Positions 10,808-21,210 of a DNA stretch of 64,000 nt are shown piece after piece; positions within the stretch are counted from its first letter, which is position 1, and each line of letters starts with the position of its first letter. The translations under genes were made by a program, and so were the position numbers. Source of the DNA: Pseudomonas nitroreducens TX1 (GTDB taxonomy: Bacteria > Pseudomonadota > Gammaproteobacteria > Pseudomonadales > Pseudomonadaceae); the NCBI RefSeq assembly GCF_000313755.1, contig NZ_AMZB01000122.1:91592-155591 (forward strand), in the 5' to 3' direction. The notes beneath the pieces are model-generated. The model had not been told where the DNA came from and ran no database searches. It saw only the letters and a list, made by a program, of their open reading frames with translations.

Positions 10808-12076
10808 ATGTCTGATCTCAAGACCGCTGCCCTCGAATATCACGCCCAACCCCGCCCCGGTAAACTGAGCGTCGAGCTGACCAAGCCGACCGCCACCGCC
10901 CGCGACCTGTCGCTGGCGTACAGCCCCGGCGTCGCCGAACCGGTACGCGAAATCGCGCGTGATCCGGAACTGGCCTTCAAGTACACCGGCAAGGGCAACC
11001 TGGTCGCGGTCATTTCCGACGGCACCGCCATCCTCGGCCTGGGCAACCTCGGCCCGCTGGCCTCCAAGCCGGTCATGGAAGGCAAGGGCGTGCTGTTCAA
11101 GCGCTTCGCCGGTGTCGATGTGTTCGACATCGAAGTCGACGCCGAAAGCCCGCAGGCCTTCATCGATACCGTCAAGCGCATCTCCATCACCTTCGGCGGC
11201 ATCAACCTGGAAGACATCAAGGCACCCGAGTGCTTCGAGATCGAGCGCGCGCTGATCGAGCAGTGCGACATCCCGGTCTTCCACGATGACCAGCACGGCA
11301 CCGCCATCGTGACCGCCGCCGGCATGCTCAACGCGCTGGAAATCGCCGGCAAGAAGCTGGAGACCGCGAAGATCGTCTGCCTGGGCGCCGGCGCTGCCGC
11401 CATCTCCTGCATGAAGCTGCTGGTGAGCATGGGCGCCAAGGTCGAGAACATCTACATGATCGACCGCCAGGGCGTGATTCACGCCGGCCGCAACGACCTG
11501 AACCAGTACAAGGCCGTGTTCGCCACCGAGACCGACAAGCGCACCCTGGCTGACGCCCTGGAAGGCGCCGACGTATTCGTCGGCCTGTCCGGCGCCAACC
11601 TGCTGAGCGCCGAAGACCTCAAGCGCATGGCGCCGAACCCGATCGTCTTCGCCTGCTCCAACCCGGATCCGGAAATCAAACCGGAACTGGCCCACGCCAC
11701 CCGCGACGACGTGATCATGGCCACCGGCCGTTCGGACTACCCGAACCAGGTCAACAACGTGCTGGGCTTCCCCTTCATCTTCCGCGGTGCCCTGGACGTG
11801 CGCGCCACCCGCATCAACGAAGAGATGAAGATCGCCGCCGCCCTGGCCCTGCGCGACCTGGCCAAGCTGCCGGTACCCAAGGACGTGTGCGACGCCTACG
11901 GCGTCAGCGCCATCGAGTTCGGTCGCGAATACATCATTCCGAAGCCGATGGACAAGCGCCTGATCACCGTCGTTTCCGACGCCGTGGCCAAGGCCGCCAT
12001 CGAGACCGGCGTGGCGACCCTGCCGTATCCGAAGCACTATCCGCTGCAGTCGGTCGAAGACGTCTTCAAGGGCTGA
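10808..12076 (+). CDS. maeB: Malic enzyme (short form)
   Basis: Malic enzyme oxidatively decarboxylates malate to pyruvate, making reduced dinucleotide and linking the TCA cycle to gluconeogenesis. The protein is 422 residues and lacks the C-terminal phosphotransacetylase-like domain of long MaeB. Characteristic segments are SLAYSPGVAEP, DGTAILGLGNLGP, FHDDQHGTAIV and the nucleotide-binding VCLGAGAAAISC. The start MSDLKTAALEYH gives the usual Pseudomonas length; the frame opens 28 codons earlier without similarity. NAD versus NADP use cannot be read with certainty. A strong terminator follows. Confidence 0.95.
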   Translation: MSDLKTAALEYHAQPRPGKLSVELTKPTATARDLSLAYSPGVAEPVREIARDPELAFKYTGKGNLVAVISDGTAILGLGNLGPLASKPVMEGKGVLFKRFAGVDVFDIEVDAESPQAFIDTVKRISITFGGINLEDIKAPECFEIERALIEQCDIPVFHDDQHGTAIVTAAGMLNALEIAGKKLETAKIVCLGAGAAAISCMKLLVSMGAKVENIYMIDRQGVIHAGRNDLNQYKAVFATETDKRTLADALEGADVFVGLSGANLLSAEDLKRMAPNPIVFACSNPDPEIKPELAHATRDDVIMATGRSDYPNQVNNVLGFPFIFRGALDVRATRINEEMKIAAALALRDLAKLPVPKDVCDAYGVSAIEFGREYIIPKPMDKRLITVVSDAVAKAAIETGVATLPYPKHYPLQSVEDVFKG

Positions 12077-12090
12077 TTCCGTCTGACCTG

Positions 12091-12121
12091 AAAACCCCGC
12101 CTCGGCGGGGTTTTTCTTTTT
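12091..12121 (+). terminator. Rho-independent terminator of maeB
   Basis: AAAACCCCGC and GCGGGGTTTT form a GC-rich stem with a 3-4 base loop, followed by TTTTTCTTTTTT. It starts 14 bases after the maeB stop. Confidence 0.92.
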
Positions 12122-12256
12122 TCGATGTACGAAACGAAGAGTTACCCATTAATGACTGAAGGCACGAGCCTTCAGAGCGCACCGGACTATCCTTCCCCGC
12201 TCATGCATTGACGCGTCCGTTGCCCTGGAGCGGGCCGGGCGCATGGGGGGAACGTC

Positions 12257-13030
12257 ATGAATCGGACTTTGCAGGTAGCCGCCACCCTGGCGGCCGGCGC
12301 CGCGCTCAGCGGTTGCGCAGGAGCACCGCAAATGAGTTGGGACCGCGTGGGGGATTCGGCGCAGCGCGCCGTCACCAGCGCCGACGTCTGGGGACCGGTG
12401 GCCGGCGCTGCGGTGATCGCGGCGGGCAACTGGGACCACAAGTGGCAGAAGTCGGCGAGCAACCATGACTGGTTCTTCGGCGGCGACGCCAACCAGGCCG
12501 CCGACCGCATGCTCAACCTCGCCACCGGCCTGAGCGTCGTCACCGCCCTGGTGGCCTCGCCCAAGGACGTGAGCAGCGAGGAGAAGTGGAGCTGGCGGGG
12601 GCGCAACCTGACGCTGCTGGCGGCGGACCGCTACGCGGTGACCGGCTTCGTCGAAGAAGCCAAGGAATGGTCCGGGCGCGAACGGCCGGACGGGATTCCC
12701 GATGACTCCTTCCCGTCCAAGCACACCGCCGTAACGGCCGTGCACACCAGCTTCACCCGCCGCAATCTGGACTACATCGACATGGACCCGACCTGGCGCT
12801 ACACGGCCAAGGCCGGGCTCTATACCCTCGACGGGCTGACTGCACTGTCGCGCGTGGAAGGGGACAAGCACTACCCCACCGACGTACTGGTGGGGATGGC
12901 GGTGGGCAACTTCTTCGCCAACTTCACCTACAACCTGTTCCTCGAAGGGCCGCCGAGCCAGCGCTACAACGTCACGGTGGTGCCGGAAACCGGCGGTGGC
13001 ATGAGTTTGCGCGCGGCGATGCTGTTCTGA
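12257..13030 (+). CDS. PAP2-family phosphatase lipoprotein
   Basis: The 257-residue protein has a lipoprotein signal ending ALSGC (Cys20). It carries all three PAP2 motifs: K136-x6-RP (KEWSGRERP), PSKH at 153-156 in place of PSGH, and SR-x5-H-x3-D (Ser198 to Asp209). PAP2 enzymes dephosphorylate lipid phosphates or related substrates outside the cytoplasm. The PSKH variant keeps the catalytic His. The usual six transmembrane helices are not evident, so this is a peripheral, lipid-anchored form. It lies at the synteny junction between the PA5046 and PA0454 blocks. Confidence 0.8.
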   Translation: MNRTLQVAATLAAGAALSGCAGAPQMSWDRVGDSAQRAVTSADVWGPVAGAAVIAAGNWDHKWQKSASNHDWFFGGDANQAADRMLNLATGLSVVTALVASPKDVSSEEKWSWRGRNLTLLAADRYAVTGFVEEAKEWSGRERPDGIPDDSFPSKHTAVTAVHTSFTRRNLDYIDMDPTWRYTAKAGLYTLDGLTALSRVEGDKHYPTDVLVGMAVGNFFANFTYNLFLEGPPSQRYNVTVVPETGGGMSLRAAMLF

Positions 13031-13091
13031 GTTGGCGCGGCGCAGGGGGGAGCGTCTAGTCTTGAAGGCTTCTCCCTGGACGACATCGCCG

Positions 13092-13826
13092 ATGCCGCTG
13101 CGCCTGCTGCTGATCCTCTTGTTCCTGTGCGCTGCCAGCGCGGCGCGGGCCGGGGAAGTGCTGCGCGTTGCAGCTGACCGCTGGCCGCCCTATGCGGACC
13201 GCCAGTTGCCCGGCAACGGGGTGGCAGTGCACCTGGTGCAGACAGCGCTCAAGCGCGCCGGGTATGCCAGCGAATACGTCGAAGTGCCCTGGCCTCGGGT
13301 GCTGCATGGCGTGGCAAACGGCGAATATGACCTGGTGGCGGACGCCTGGTATTCGCCGGAGCGCGAAGCCTTCGCTGAGTATTCCGAGCCCTACCTGGTC
13401 AACCGCGTGCGCCTGATCAAGCGCCAGGGCTCACCCATCACCTTCGGCAAGCTGGCCGATCTCTACCCGTACCGCATCGCCATGGTGCGCGGCTATGCCT
13501 ATTCCGAGGCCTTCAACAACGACCCGAAACTGCAGCGGGTGCCGGTGTTCAGCTTCGTCAACGCGGCGCTCATGCTGCAGGCCGGCCGCGTGGACCTGAC
13601 GCTGGAAGACGAGATCACCGCGCGCATGCACTTCAATGGCGATCTGGCCGAACTCAAGGGGCAACTGGAATTCCTGCCGCTGCCGCTGACCGAGAATGGC
13701 CTGCACATCCTGGTCGGCCGGCATGTGCGCAACCACGCCGAAATAGTCGCGGCGTTCAACAAGGCGATCCGCGAGATGCGCGAAGACGGCAGCTACGACG
13801 AGCTGATGCGCGAGCATGGTCTTTGA
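13092..13826 (+). CDS. Periplasmic solute-binding protein, family 3
   Basis: The 244-residue protein has a signal peptide (MPLRLLLILLFLCAASAARA) and a type-II binding fold: LRVAADRWPPYAD, DLVADAWYSPERE, FAEYSEPYL and a C-terminal FNKAIREMREDGSYDELMREHG. These are marks of amino-acid-type SBP_bac_3 proteins. No ABC permease or ATPase genes are adjacent, so it may be an orphan sensor or binding protein. The start at 13092 fits the signal peptide; the frame is open 20 codons further upstream. It ends 18 bases before a REP dyad. Confidence 0.82.
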   Translation: MPLRLLLILLFLCAASAARAGEVLRVAADRWPPYADRQLPGNGVAVHLVQTALKRAGYASEYVEVPWPRVLHGVANGEYDLVADAWYSPEREAFAEYSEPYLVNRVRLIKRQGSPITFGKLADLYPYRIAMVRGYAYSEAFNNDPKLQRVPVFSFVNAALMLQAGRVDLTLEDEITARMHFNGDLAELKGQLEFLPLPLTENGLHILVGRHVRNHAEIVAAFNKAIREMREDGSYDELMREHGL

Positions 13827-13844
13827 CGGGGTTTGGGGCTTTAT

Positions 13845-13924
13845 GTAGAAGCGAGCTTGCTCGCGAACTCCGTTTCACGCCAGACCATCCGGTGCAATGC
13901 GTTCGCGAGCAAGCTCGCTCCTAC
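13845..13924. repeat. REP dyad
   Basis: An inverted pair of REP units with core GCGAGCTTGCTCGC on the left and its complement on the right lies between two convergent genes, 7 bases from the end of the YccS-like gene. The left outer edge reads GTAGAAGC, one base off the usual GTAGGAGC. Confidence 0.85.
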
Positions 13925-13931
13925 CCAGGCA

Positions 13932-16127
13932 TCAGGCGGCTTCGGCCTGCTCCGCGCCGATGTCCTTCTTCAGCAGGTGCGCCGCCAGGGTGCGCAGCGG
14001 GGTGAGCTGCCGGCAAATGAGTGCCAGCTGGGTCTGCACCAGACGGTGGGCATCGTCCTGTTCCTCCGGGAGCTCTTCCAGGCGCTTGGCCAGTGCGTCC
14101 TCCTCGTCGCTGTAGATAGCCACCGGGCGTCGTTCATTGAGGCGCGTGGCGATGTCGTCGAGGCTGCTGGTCAGTCGCTCGGCAGCCTCGGCGATAAGGT
14201 CGTCGTTGACGTCCGGCGGCAGCTGGTTGCGGTGCGCGCCGAGGGCGGAAAGGTAGCTGAGCAAGGTGTGCGACAGCACCAGGAAGCGGAAGCCGATCTC
14301 GGCGTCCTTACGGAAGTGGCCGGGCTCCAGCAGCATGTTCGACAGGGTGGTCGAGAGCGTCGCATCAGCGTTGTGTGCGTTGCGCCGGGCGGTGCGGTAG
14401 GCGAGGTCGTCGCGCTTGCCGTTGGCGTACTGCTGCATGATTTCCCGCAGGTAGCGACTGTTGCACGCCAGGGTGCCGCCGACCAGGCGGTGCAGGCTGC
14501 GCCCGTGCCAGTCGGGCAGTATCAGGAACACCGCGATGCCGGCAATCAGCGCGCCGAGCAGGGTATCGAACAGCCGCGGCAGGATCAGCCCGTAGCCGTC
14601 GCCCACCTGGTTGAAGCAGAACAGCACCAGCAGGGTGATGGCCGCCGTCGCCAGGGTGTAGCGCGTGCTCCGCGTGGCGAAGAAGGCGACCCCGGCGACC
14701 ACCGCCAGCAGCGACTGGATCAGCGGATTGGGGAACAGGTCGATCAGCGCCCAGCCGGCCACCAGGCCGACCAGCGTGCCGAGGATCCGCTGCACCATGC
14801 GGATGCGCGTGGCGCCGTAGTTCGGCTGGCAGACGAACACCGTGGTGAGCATGATCCAGTAGCCCTGGGTCGGGTGGATCAGGTGCAGCATGCCGTAGCC
14901 GGCGGCCAGCGCCAGCGACAGGCGCAGGGCGTGGCGGAACAGCAGCGAGGTCGGTGAGACCTGCAGGCGGATGCGCTCCAGGGCGTCCTTGAACGAGCGC
15001 GGGGAACGGTCCAGCAGGGTGCTGTCCTGCTCGTCGTCCAGTGCGTCGGGGTTGCTCGCGCCGCTGAGCTTGCGATCCAGGGTGGTGAGGTTGGCCGCCA
15101 GCGCGCCGAGTGAGCGCAGCAGACCGCGCCAGGACGGGTTGCCCTGCTGGCGCAGGTAGTCCAGCGAGGCGTTGAGGTCGGCCAGGGCCAGCTCGCTATC
15201 GTTGTAGTCGAACGAATGGCGCAGCTGGATCGCTTTTGCCAAAGCCTTGCACGCCTTGCCTTGCTGGTTCAGCAGGCGCTGGCAGCGGAACAGCACGTCG
15301 CTATGGAAGAAGGCTTCGGCCAGCTGGTTGTACGGATAGTGCGAGGAGCTGGCGCGCTCATGGACGTCCTGGGCGATGAAATAGAGCTTCAGGTAGCGGC
15401 TGATCTTCGGACTCGCCCTGCCGTGGGACAACCGCGCGAGGATGGTTTCCTTGGCCTGGTTGAGCGCCACCACGACCCGCCCGTTCTGCCGCGCCAGCGC
15501 CAGGCGCTGGGCCTCGACGTCGAGCTGGCGCAGCGGCTCCAGCAGCGTCGACTTGATCTTCAGGTACTCGCCCAGCTCGAGGAACAGCTTCGCCAGGCTC
15601 TGCTGCACCGGCTGGTTGGCGAACAGCGCGTTCCACAGTACCGAGAGCAATCCGTACCAAGCCGCGCCGGCCACCAGGAGCAGCGGTTCGCGCCAGAAGT
15701 CGGTGGGCGTGCCGCCGCGCTGGTCGACGCCGATCATGGTGTAGATCGACAGGATCAGTGTGGCCGAGGCAATCGCCGCATAGCGTTCGCCCAGGGCGCC
15801 GAGCAGGGTCATGGCGAAGGTCGAGAGCGCAAGGCCGGTGACGAAGACGAGCGGGTAGGGGAACAGCAACTCCACCGCCAGCGAGGCAATGGTGAAGCAG
15901 GCCAGGGTCACCAGCAGCGCCTGCAGGCGGCCCAGCCAATGGTCGTCGGTTTCCGCCAGGGCGCTGGCGATGACGCCGAGGAACAATGGGATCACCAGCT
16001 CCGGGCGGCCCTGCAACCAGCACGCGAGCATGACCCCGCTGAGGGCGACGAACACCCGCAGGCTGTAGGCGAACTTGTCCAGCGCCCAGAGGCGCCGCAG
16101 AGACTGGAGCAGTGGGGAGGAGAGCAT
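13932..16127 (-). CDS. YccS/YhfK-type inner-membrane protein (FUSC family)
   Basis: This 731-residue protein has the double layout of the YccS family. Six or so N-terminal membrane helices (about 20-165) are followed by a soluble region, a second membrane block (about 400-520) and a long soluble C-terminal region. The second block carries GYWIMLTTVFVCQPNYGATRIRMVQRILGT, shown here by its position at about residue 430, the conserved FUSC signature. Related proteins are fusaric-acid-resistance or aromatic-acid efflux components, but no membrane-fusion partner is adjacent, so the function is unknown. It matches PA0454 by position. Confidence 0.85.
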   Translation of the reverse strand: MLSSPLLQSLRRLWALDKFAYSLRVFVALSGVMLACWLQGRPELVIPLFLGVIASALAETDDHWLGRLQALLVTLACFTIASLAVELLFPYPLVFVTGLALSTFAMTLLGALGERYAAIASATLILSIYTMIGVDQRGGTPTDFWREPLLLVAGAAWYGLLSVLWNALFANQPVQQSLAKLFLELGEYLKIKSTLLEPLRQLDVEAQRLALARQNGRVVVALNQAKETILARLSHGRASPKISRYLKLYFIAQDVHERASSSHYPYNQLAEAFFHSDVLFRCQRLLNQQGKACKALAKAIQLRHSFDYNDSELALADLNASLDYLRQQGNPSWRGLLRSLGALAANLTTLDRKLSGASNPDALDDEQDSTLLDRSPRSFKDALERIRLQVSPTSLLFRHALRLSLALAAGYGMLHLIHPTQGYWIMLTTVFVCQPNYGATRIRMVQRILGTLVGLVAGWALIDLFPNPLIQSLLAVVAGVAFFATRSTRYTLATAAITLLVLFCFNQVGDGYGLILPRLFDTLLGALIAGIAVFLILPDWHGRSLHRLVGGTLACNSRYLREIMQQYANGKRDDLAYRTARRNAHNADATLSTTLSNMLLEPGHFRKDAEIGFRFLVLSHTLLSYLSALGAHRNQLPPDVNDDLIAEAAERLTSSLDDIATRLNERRPVAIYSDEEDALAKRLEELPEEQDDAHRLVQTQLALICRQLTPLRTLAAHLLKKDIGAEQAEAA

Positions 16128-16235
16128 GCGCGTGCGGGACTTCCGAATGTCTGCCGCTCAGACTAGCGGAACGTCTGCCGCGCTGCTATCGCGAGCGCGA
16201 CACGCAGCTGTCTTGGCTGCGCAGAGGGGCTTTTC

Positions 16236-16313
16236 GTAGGAGCGAGCTTGCTCGCGAACCGCACGGCATCGGTATCGCCGGCAAACACCGTTCGCGAGCA
16301 AGCTCGCTCCTAC
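16236..16313. repeat. REP dyad
   Basis: This inverted REP pair (GTAGGAGCGAGCTTGCTCGC type) lies just downstream of dbpA, 12 bases before its stop codon on the plus-strand scale, and about 110 bases upstream of the YccS-like gene. Confidence 0.87.
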
Positions 16314-16324
16314 AGAAGATCAGT

Positions 16325-17701
<1,377 letters not shown>

Positions 17702-18023
17702 GAAGGGAGCCCGGGTGAATCCATATGGCCGCGCAGTGTAGCAGGAGAGCACCCTCAGCAGGGCTGAGAAGCCGATATGGCAAGGGTTTGAGGCCACTCG
17801 TCCGAATTTGCCGAGGCCGCGATAAACGGTTTTTCCAAGAGATTCGCTTTCCGCAGATTTTTGTCGTAGAGTTTCCGGACTGTGTTTGCATGGGTCGCCG
17901 TCGATCGTGACCTGATGCGGTCGGTTATTCCACCCCGTCCTGCTCGACTCCTTGTAACTCCTTGCAACTCAGTTCCTGGCCATTCGTGGCTAATTTCAAA
18001 AAGTACGTTCCAAGGAGAACACC
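17702..18023. other. Divergent dbpA / cold-shock intergenic region
   Basis: These 322 bases separate dbpA and the cold-shock gene and should carry both promoters. A short direct repeat, ACTCCTTG-(T/C)AACT, occurs at about 17948-17970. The last 20 bases hold the cold-shock ribosome-binding site (AAGGAGAA). No coding frame is convincing. Confidence 0.5.
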
Positions 18024-18233
18024 ATGTCGAATCGTCAGAACGGCACCGTCAAGTGGTTCAACGAGACCAAAGGCTACGGCTTCATTACCCCGGAAAGCGG
18101 TCCGGACGTGTTCGTACACTTCCGCGCTATCGAAGGTAACGGCTTCAAGACCCTGGCCGAAGGCCAGAAAGTCAGCTTCGAAGTCGTGCAGGGCCAGAAA
18201 GGCATGCAGGCCGAGCGCGTACAGGTGATCTAA
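18024..18233 (+). CDS. Cold-shock domain protein, CspA family
   Basis: The 69-residue protein is a single cold-shock domain that binds single-stranded RNA and DNA and acts as an RNA chaperone. RNP1 is KGYGFI at residues 16-21 and RNP2 is VFVHF at 29-33. A strong AAGGAGAA ribosome-binding site precedes the ATG. It lies head-to-head with dbpA, a pairing that makes sense for RNA-structure management, and matches PA0456. A terminator follows. Confidence 0.96.
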   Translation: MSNRQNGTVKWFNETKGYGFITPESGPDVFVHFRAIEGNGFKTLAEGQKVSFEVVQGQKGMQAERVQVI

Positions 18234-18258
18234 GATCCCCTGGCGTCAGCCAAAAGAG

Positions 18259-18287
18259 CCCCGGGTGGAAACATCCGGGGTTTTTTA
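18259..18287 (+). terminator. Terminator of the cold-shock gene
   Basis: CCCCGG pairs with CCGGGG across a 10-base loop and is followed by TTTTTTA. It begins 25 bases after the stop codon. Confidence 0.88.
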
Positions 18288-18327
18288 TTGCCTACAGTGC
18301 CGCCTATGACAACCGGAGCCGCCATCC

Positions 18328-18840
18328 ATGCCATCGCCCGCCTTCCGCCTGCTGTTCGCCGGCCTGCTCGCCTCGGGCAGCGCCCTCGCCGCCGACGCGC
18401 CTGCGCCCCCCACCACCTGGGGCTGGGTGGAAACGCTCACGCTGATGCCCGAACAGGCGCCGCTCAAGGCGAAGCTGGATACCGGTGCGCAGACGTCGGT
18501 GATGGATGCGCGCAACATCGTCCGGATCAAGAAGAACGGCGAGCGCTGGGTGCAGTACGACGTGATGCTCACCGACCCGGCCACCGGCAAGGAAGAGCGC
18601 CTGCCCTTCGAGCGGCGCGTCGAGCGTGTGCTCAAGTTCAAGACTGACGGCGGCGTCGAGCGCAGCCCGGTGGTGCTGATGGACGTGTGCCTGGGCGGCA
18701 AGGTCTACCGCGAGCAGTTCACCCTGCGTGACCGCCAGACCCTGGACTACCCGGTACTGCTGGGGCGTCGCACCCTGGAACACCTGGGCGCGGTGGACGC
18801 GTCGAAGACCCAGACCGTCGCGCCCACCTGCAAGCCCTGA
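18328..18840 (+). CDS. RimB/RimK-associated retropepsin-like protease family protein
   Basis: The 170-residue protein has a signal peptide (to about residue 21) and a DUF785-type aspartic-protease-like fold. The active-site-like DTG is at 51-53 (KLDTGAQTS), followed by RSPVVLMDVCLGG and DYPVLLGRRTLE. Cytoplasmic relatives work with RimK; this exported form probably acts in the periplasm, substrate unknown. Its stop codon abuts the stop of the convergent MFS gene with no base between. A second paralog is at 22800-23321. Confidence 0.8.
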   Translation: MPSPAFRLLFAGLLASGSALAADAPAPPTTWGWVETLTLMPEQAPLKAKLDTGAQTSVMDARNIVRIKKNGERWVQYDVMLTDPATGKEERLPFERRVERVLKFKTDGGVERSPVVLMDVCLGGKVYREQFTLRDRQTLDYPVLLGRRTLEHLGAVDASKTQTVAPTCKP

Positions 18841-20277
18841 TCAGTGCTCCTCCACACCATGCTCCGGATCGACCCGTCGTGGCGTGGTGCGGCCATCGTC
18901 GGAGTTGAGCTGGAAGAAGATCGCCGCCGCCAGCATGGAGAGGATGCCGACACTGAAGTAGGTCGCGTGGAAGGCCGACAGCACGTCGCCCTGGGCGCTT
19001 TCCTGATCGCCGTTGAAACCGCCCAGCAGCGCCGCTGCGCAGGCGATACCCATGCCGATGGACAACTGCATGACCACCGAGAGCAGGCTGTTGCCGGCGC
19101 TGGCGTTGTCATCACGCAGGTCGATCAGGGAAAGGGTGTTCATCGCGGTGAACTGCAGCGAGTTGATCCCGCCCAGTATCGCCAGTTGAACCAGCAGCAG
19201 CGCGTAGGGGGTGTCCTGGTCCACCAGGCCGAGGCTGGCGATCAACGCCCCCAGCAATAGCGTGTTGCCGACCAGCAGCCTGCGGTAACCGAACAGGTCC
19301 AGCAGCGGGCGCGCCAGTGACTTGATCCCCATGGCCGCCAGCGCCATGGGGATCATGGTCATGCCCGCCCGCGAAGGCGAGAAGCCCAGGCCGACCTGCA
19401 GCAGCAGCGGCGTGAGGAAGGGCAGGGAGCCGCTGCCCAGGCGCGCGAACAGGTTGCCAAGCACGCCCACGGCGAAGGTGCGCGTAGTGAACAGCGATGG
19501 CGGGAACAATGGCGACTCGATGCGCAGGGCGCGCAGCCAATAGGCCGCCAGCAGCACCAGCCCGCCCACCAGCAGCAGGACCACGCGCACGTGGGGCATG
19601 TGCAACTCGCCCAGGCCTTCCAGGGCGATGGTGATCAGCACCATGGCGCCGCCGAACAGCAGGAAACCGATCGAGTCGAAGCGGGTTGCGCGCACTCCAC
19701 GCAGGTCCGGCATCAGCCTCAGGGCGACGATGAAGCCGAGCAGGCCCACCGGCAGGTTGATCAGGAAGATCCAGTGCCAACTGGCGTATTCCACCAGCCA
19801 GCCCCCCAGGGTCGGGCCGGCCAGCGGGCCGAGCAGGCCGGGGATGGTGACGAAGCTGAGGATGCGCACCAGCTCCGTGCGCGGGTACACGCGCAGGATC
19901 ACCAGCCGCCCCACCGGCATCATCAGCGCACCGCCGATGCCCTGCACCACGCGGGCGCCGATCAGGGTGCCAAGACTCGGCGAGAGGGCGCAGAGCAGCG
20001 AACCGAGGCTGAACAGGAAGATCGCGAAGAGGAACACCCGGCGCGTGCCGAAGCGGTCGGATATCCAGCCGGAGGAGGGAATCAGCAGCGCCACGGTGAG
20101 CAGGTAGGCGATCACCACGCCCTGCATGCGCAGCGGGTCCTCTGCCAGCGAGCGAGCCATGCTCGGCAGCGCGGTGTTGAGAATGGTGCCGTCCAGGGCC
20201 TGCATGAAGAAGGCGATGGCCACCAGCCAGGGCAGGAGGCGGGCCACGCGGGGCGTGAGGATGAAGGGTTCGCTCAT
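18841..20277 (-). CDS. MFS multidrug transporter, DHA2 type (MdtD-like)
   Basis: The 478-residue protein has about 14 hydrophobic segments. Motif A is SGWISDRFGTRRVF, the N terminus has LDGTILNTALPSMA, the signature of the DHA2 drug:H+ antiporters, and motif C-like GPLAGPTLGGWLV follows. It most resembles MdtD. No membrane-fusion protein or regulator is adjacent, so it probably acts alone at the inner membrane. It matches PA0458 by position. Confidence 0.87.
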   Translation of the reverse strand: MSEPFILTPRVARLLPWLVAIAFFMQALDGTILNTALPSMARSLAEDPLRMQGVVIAYLLTVALLIPSSGWISDRFGTRRVFLFAIFLFSLGSLLCALSPSLGTLIGARVVQGIGGALMMPVGRLVILRVYPRTELVRILSFVTIPGLLGPLAGPTLGGWLVEYASWHWIFLINLPVGLLGFIVALRLMPDLRGVRATRFDSIGFLLFGGAMVLITIALEGLGELHMPHVRVVLLLVGGLVLLAAYWLRALRIESPLFPPSLFTTRTFAVGVLGNLFARLGSGSLPFLTPLLLQVGLGFSPSRAGMTMIPMALAAMGIKSLARPLLDLFGYRRLLVGNTLLLGALIASLGLVDQDTPYALLLVQLAILGGINSLQFTAMNTLSLIDLRDDNASAGNSLLSVVMQLSIGMGIACAAALLGGFNGDQESAQGDVLSAFHATYFSVGILSMLAAAIFFQLNSDDGRTTPRRVDPEHGVEEH

Positions 20278-20570
20278 GGTCGGTCCATTGGACGTGAATG
20301 CGTCTAGCTTAGGGAATCTTTGCCAATCGCGGGAGAAAACGCCGCAATGACGGTGGGGCCATTCTTGCTCGGGGCCGACGCAAAGGATTGTACGAGTGGC
20401 CTGCGAGTGAGGCGGAGGATCGAGCGGAAGGTTCCATTGGCCGCTGCGCTGGCTCCCGTTCTTTACCGTGGCGTGATCGGCCCGCGCTTTCCGATTGCGC
20501 CGGCTGTGGCGGCGGAACGATGCCCGCCTGGCTGGGTCGATATGGCGGTTGCAACTACCTGGAGCCAGCG

Positions 20571-21113
20571 ATGTCCGTCAAGCCCCGCGTCACCCTCGCA
20601 CTGGCCGCCCTGCTGGCGGCTTCCTCGGCGTTTGCCTTCAACCTGGGCGATGCCGCCAAGGCGGTTTCCGGCGCGACCGGCTCCGACACCTCGCGCGTTG
20701 CCTCTACCCCGCAGACCAGCGGCCTGCTCGGCGCCTTGACCGGCCAGCTCGGCGTCAGCGACGAACAGGCGCTCGGCGGTACCGGCGCACTGCTGGGCCT
20801 GGCGAAGAACAAGCTGAGCAGCACGGACTATTCGCAGTTGGCCAAGACCGTGCCCGGCCTCGACAAGCTCACCGGCAGCAGCGCCCTGGGCGGCCTCGGT
20901 GGCCAGCTCGGCAATCTGGGTGGTGGCGCCTCCACCGGCCTGCTGGGCAACGTCAGCAGCATGGGCGATGTCAACAAGGCGTTCGGCGCGCTGGGCATGG
21001 ATCAGGACATGACCGGCAAGTTCGCCAGCGTGCTGCTGGATTACTTCGGCAAGCAGGGCGCCAACAGCCACCTGCTCGGCACCCTGGGCAACCTCTGGGG
21101 CACCGGCGCCTGA
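20571..21113 (+). CDS. DUF2780 exported protein, first of a tandem pair
   Basis: The 180-residue protein has a clear signal peptide (cleavage after AFAF or ASSAFA near 23). A Gly/Leu-rich domain follows: LTGQLGVSDEQALGGTGALLGLA, TVPGLDKLTGSS and GMDQDMTGKFASVLLDYF are given here by their key words. This is the DUF2780 (VcgC/VcgE-like) family, of unknown function. The start at 20571 has a GGAG site 7 bases upstream, and the signal peptide supports it. A diverged copy follows 97 bases later. Confidence 0.8.
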   Translation: MSVKPRVTLALAALLAASSAFAFNLGDAAKAVSGATGSDTSRVASTPQTSGLLGALTGQLGVSDEQALGGTGALLGLAKNKLSSTDYSQLAKTVPGLDKLTGSSALGGLGGQLGNLGGGASTGLLGNVSSMGDVNKAFGALGMDQDMTGKFASVLLDYFGKQGANSHLLGTLGNLWGTGA

Positions 21114-21210
21114 TATCCGCCGGGCGGCGCGGAACCGCCGCCAGGCGCTCCGGTCCTATCGTCGATCCGGCCCCGTCCTGGGGCCGGAATTCCGTATTCC
21201 GGAGCCGTCG

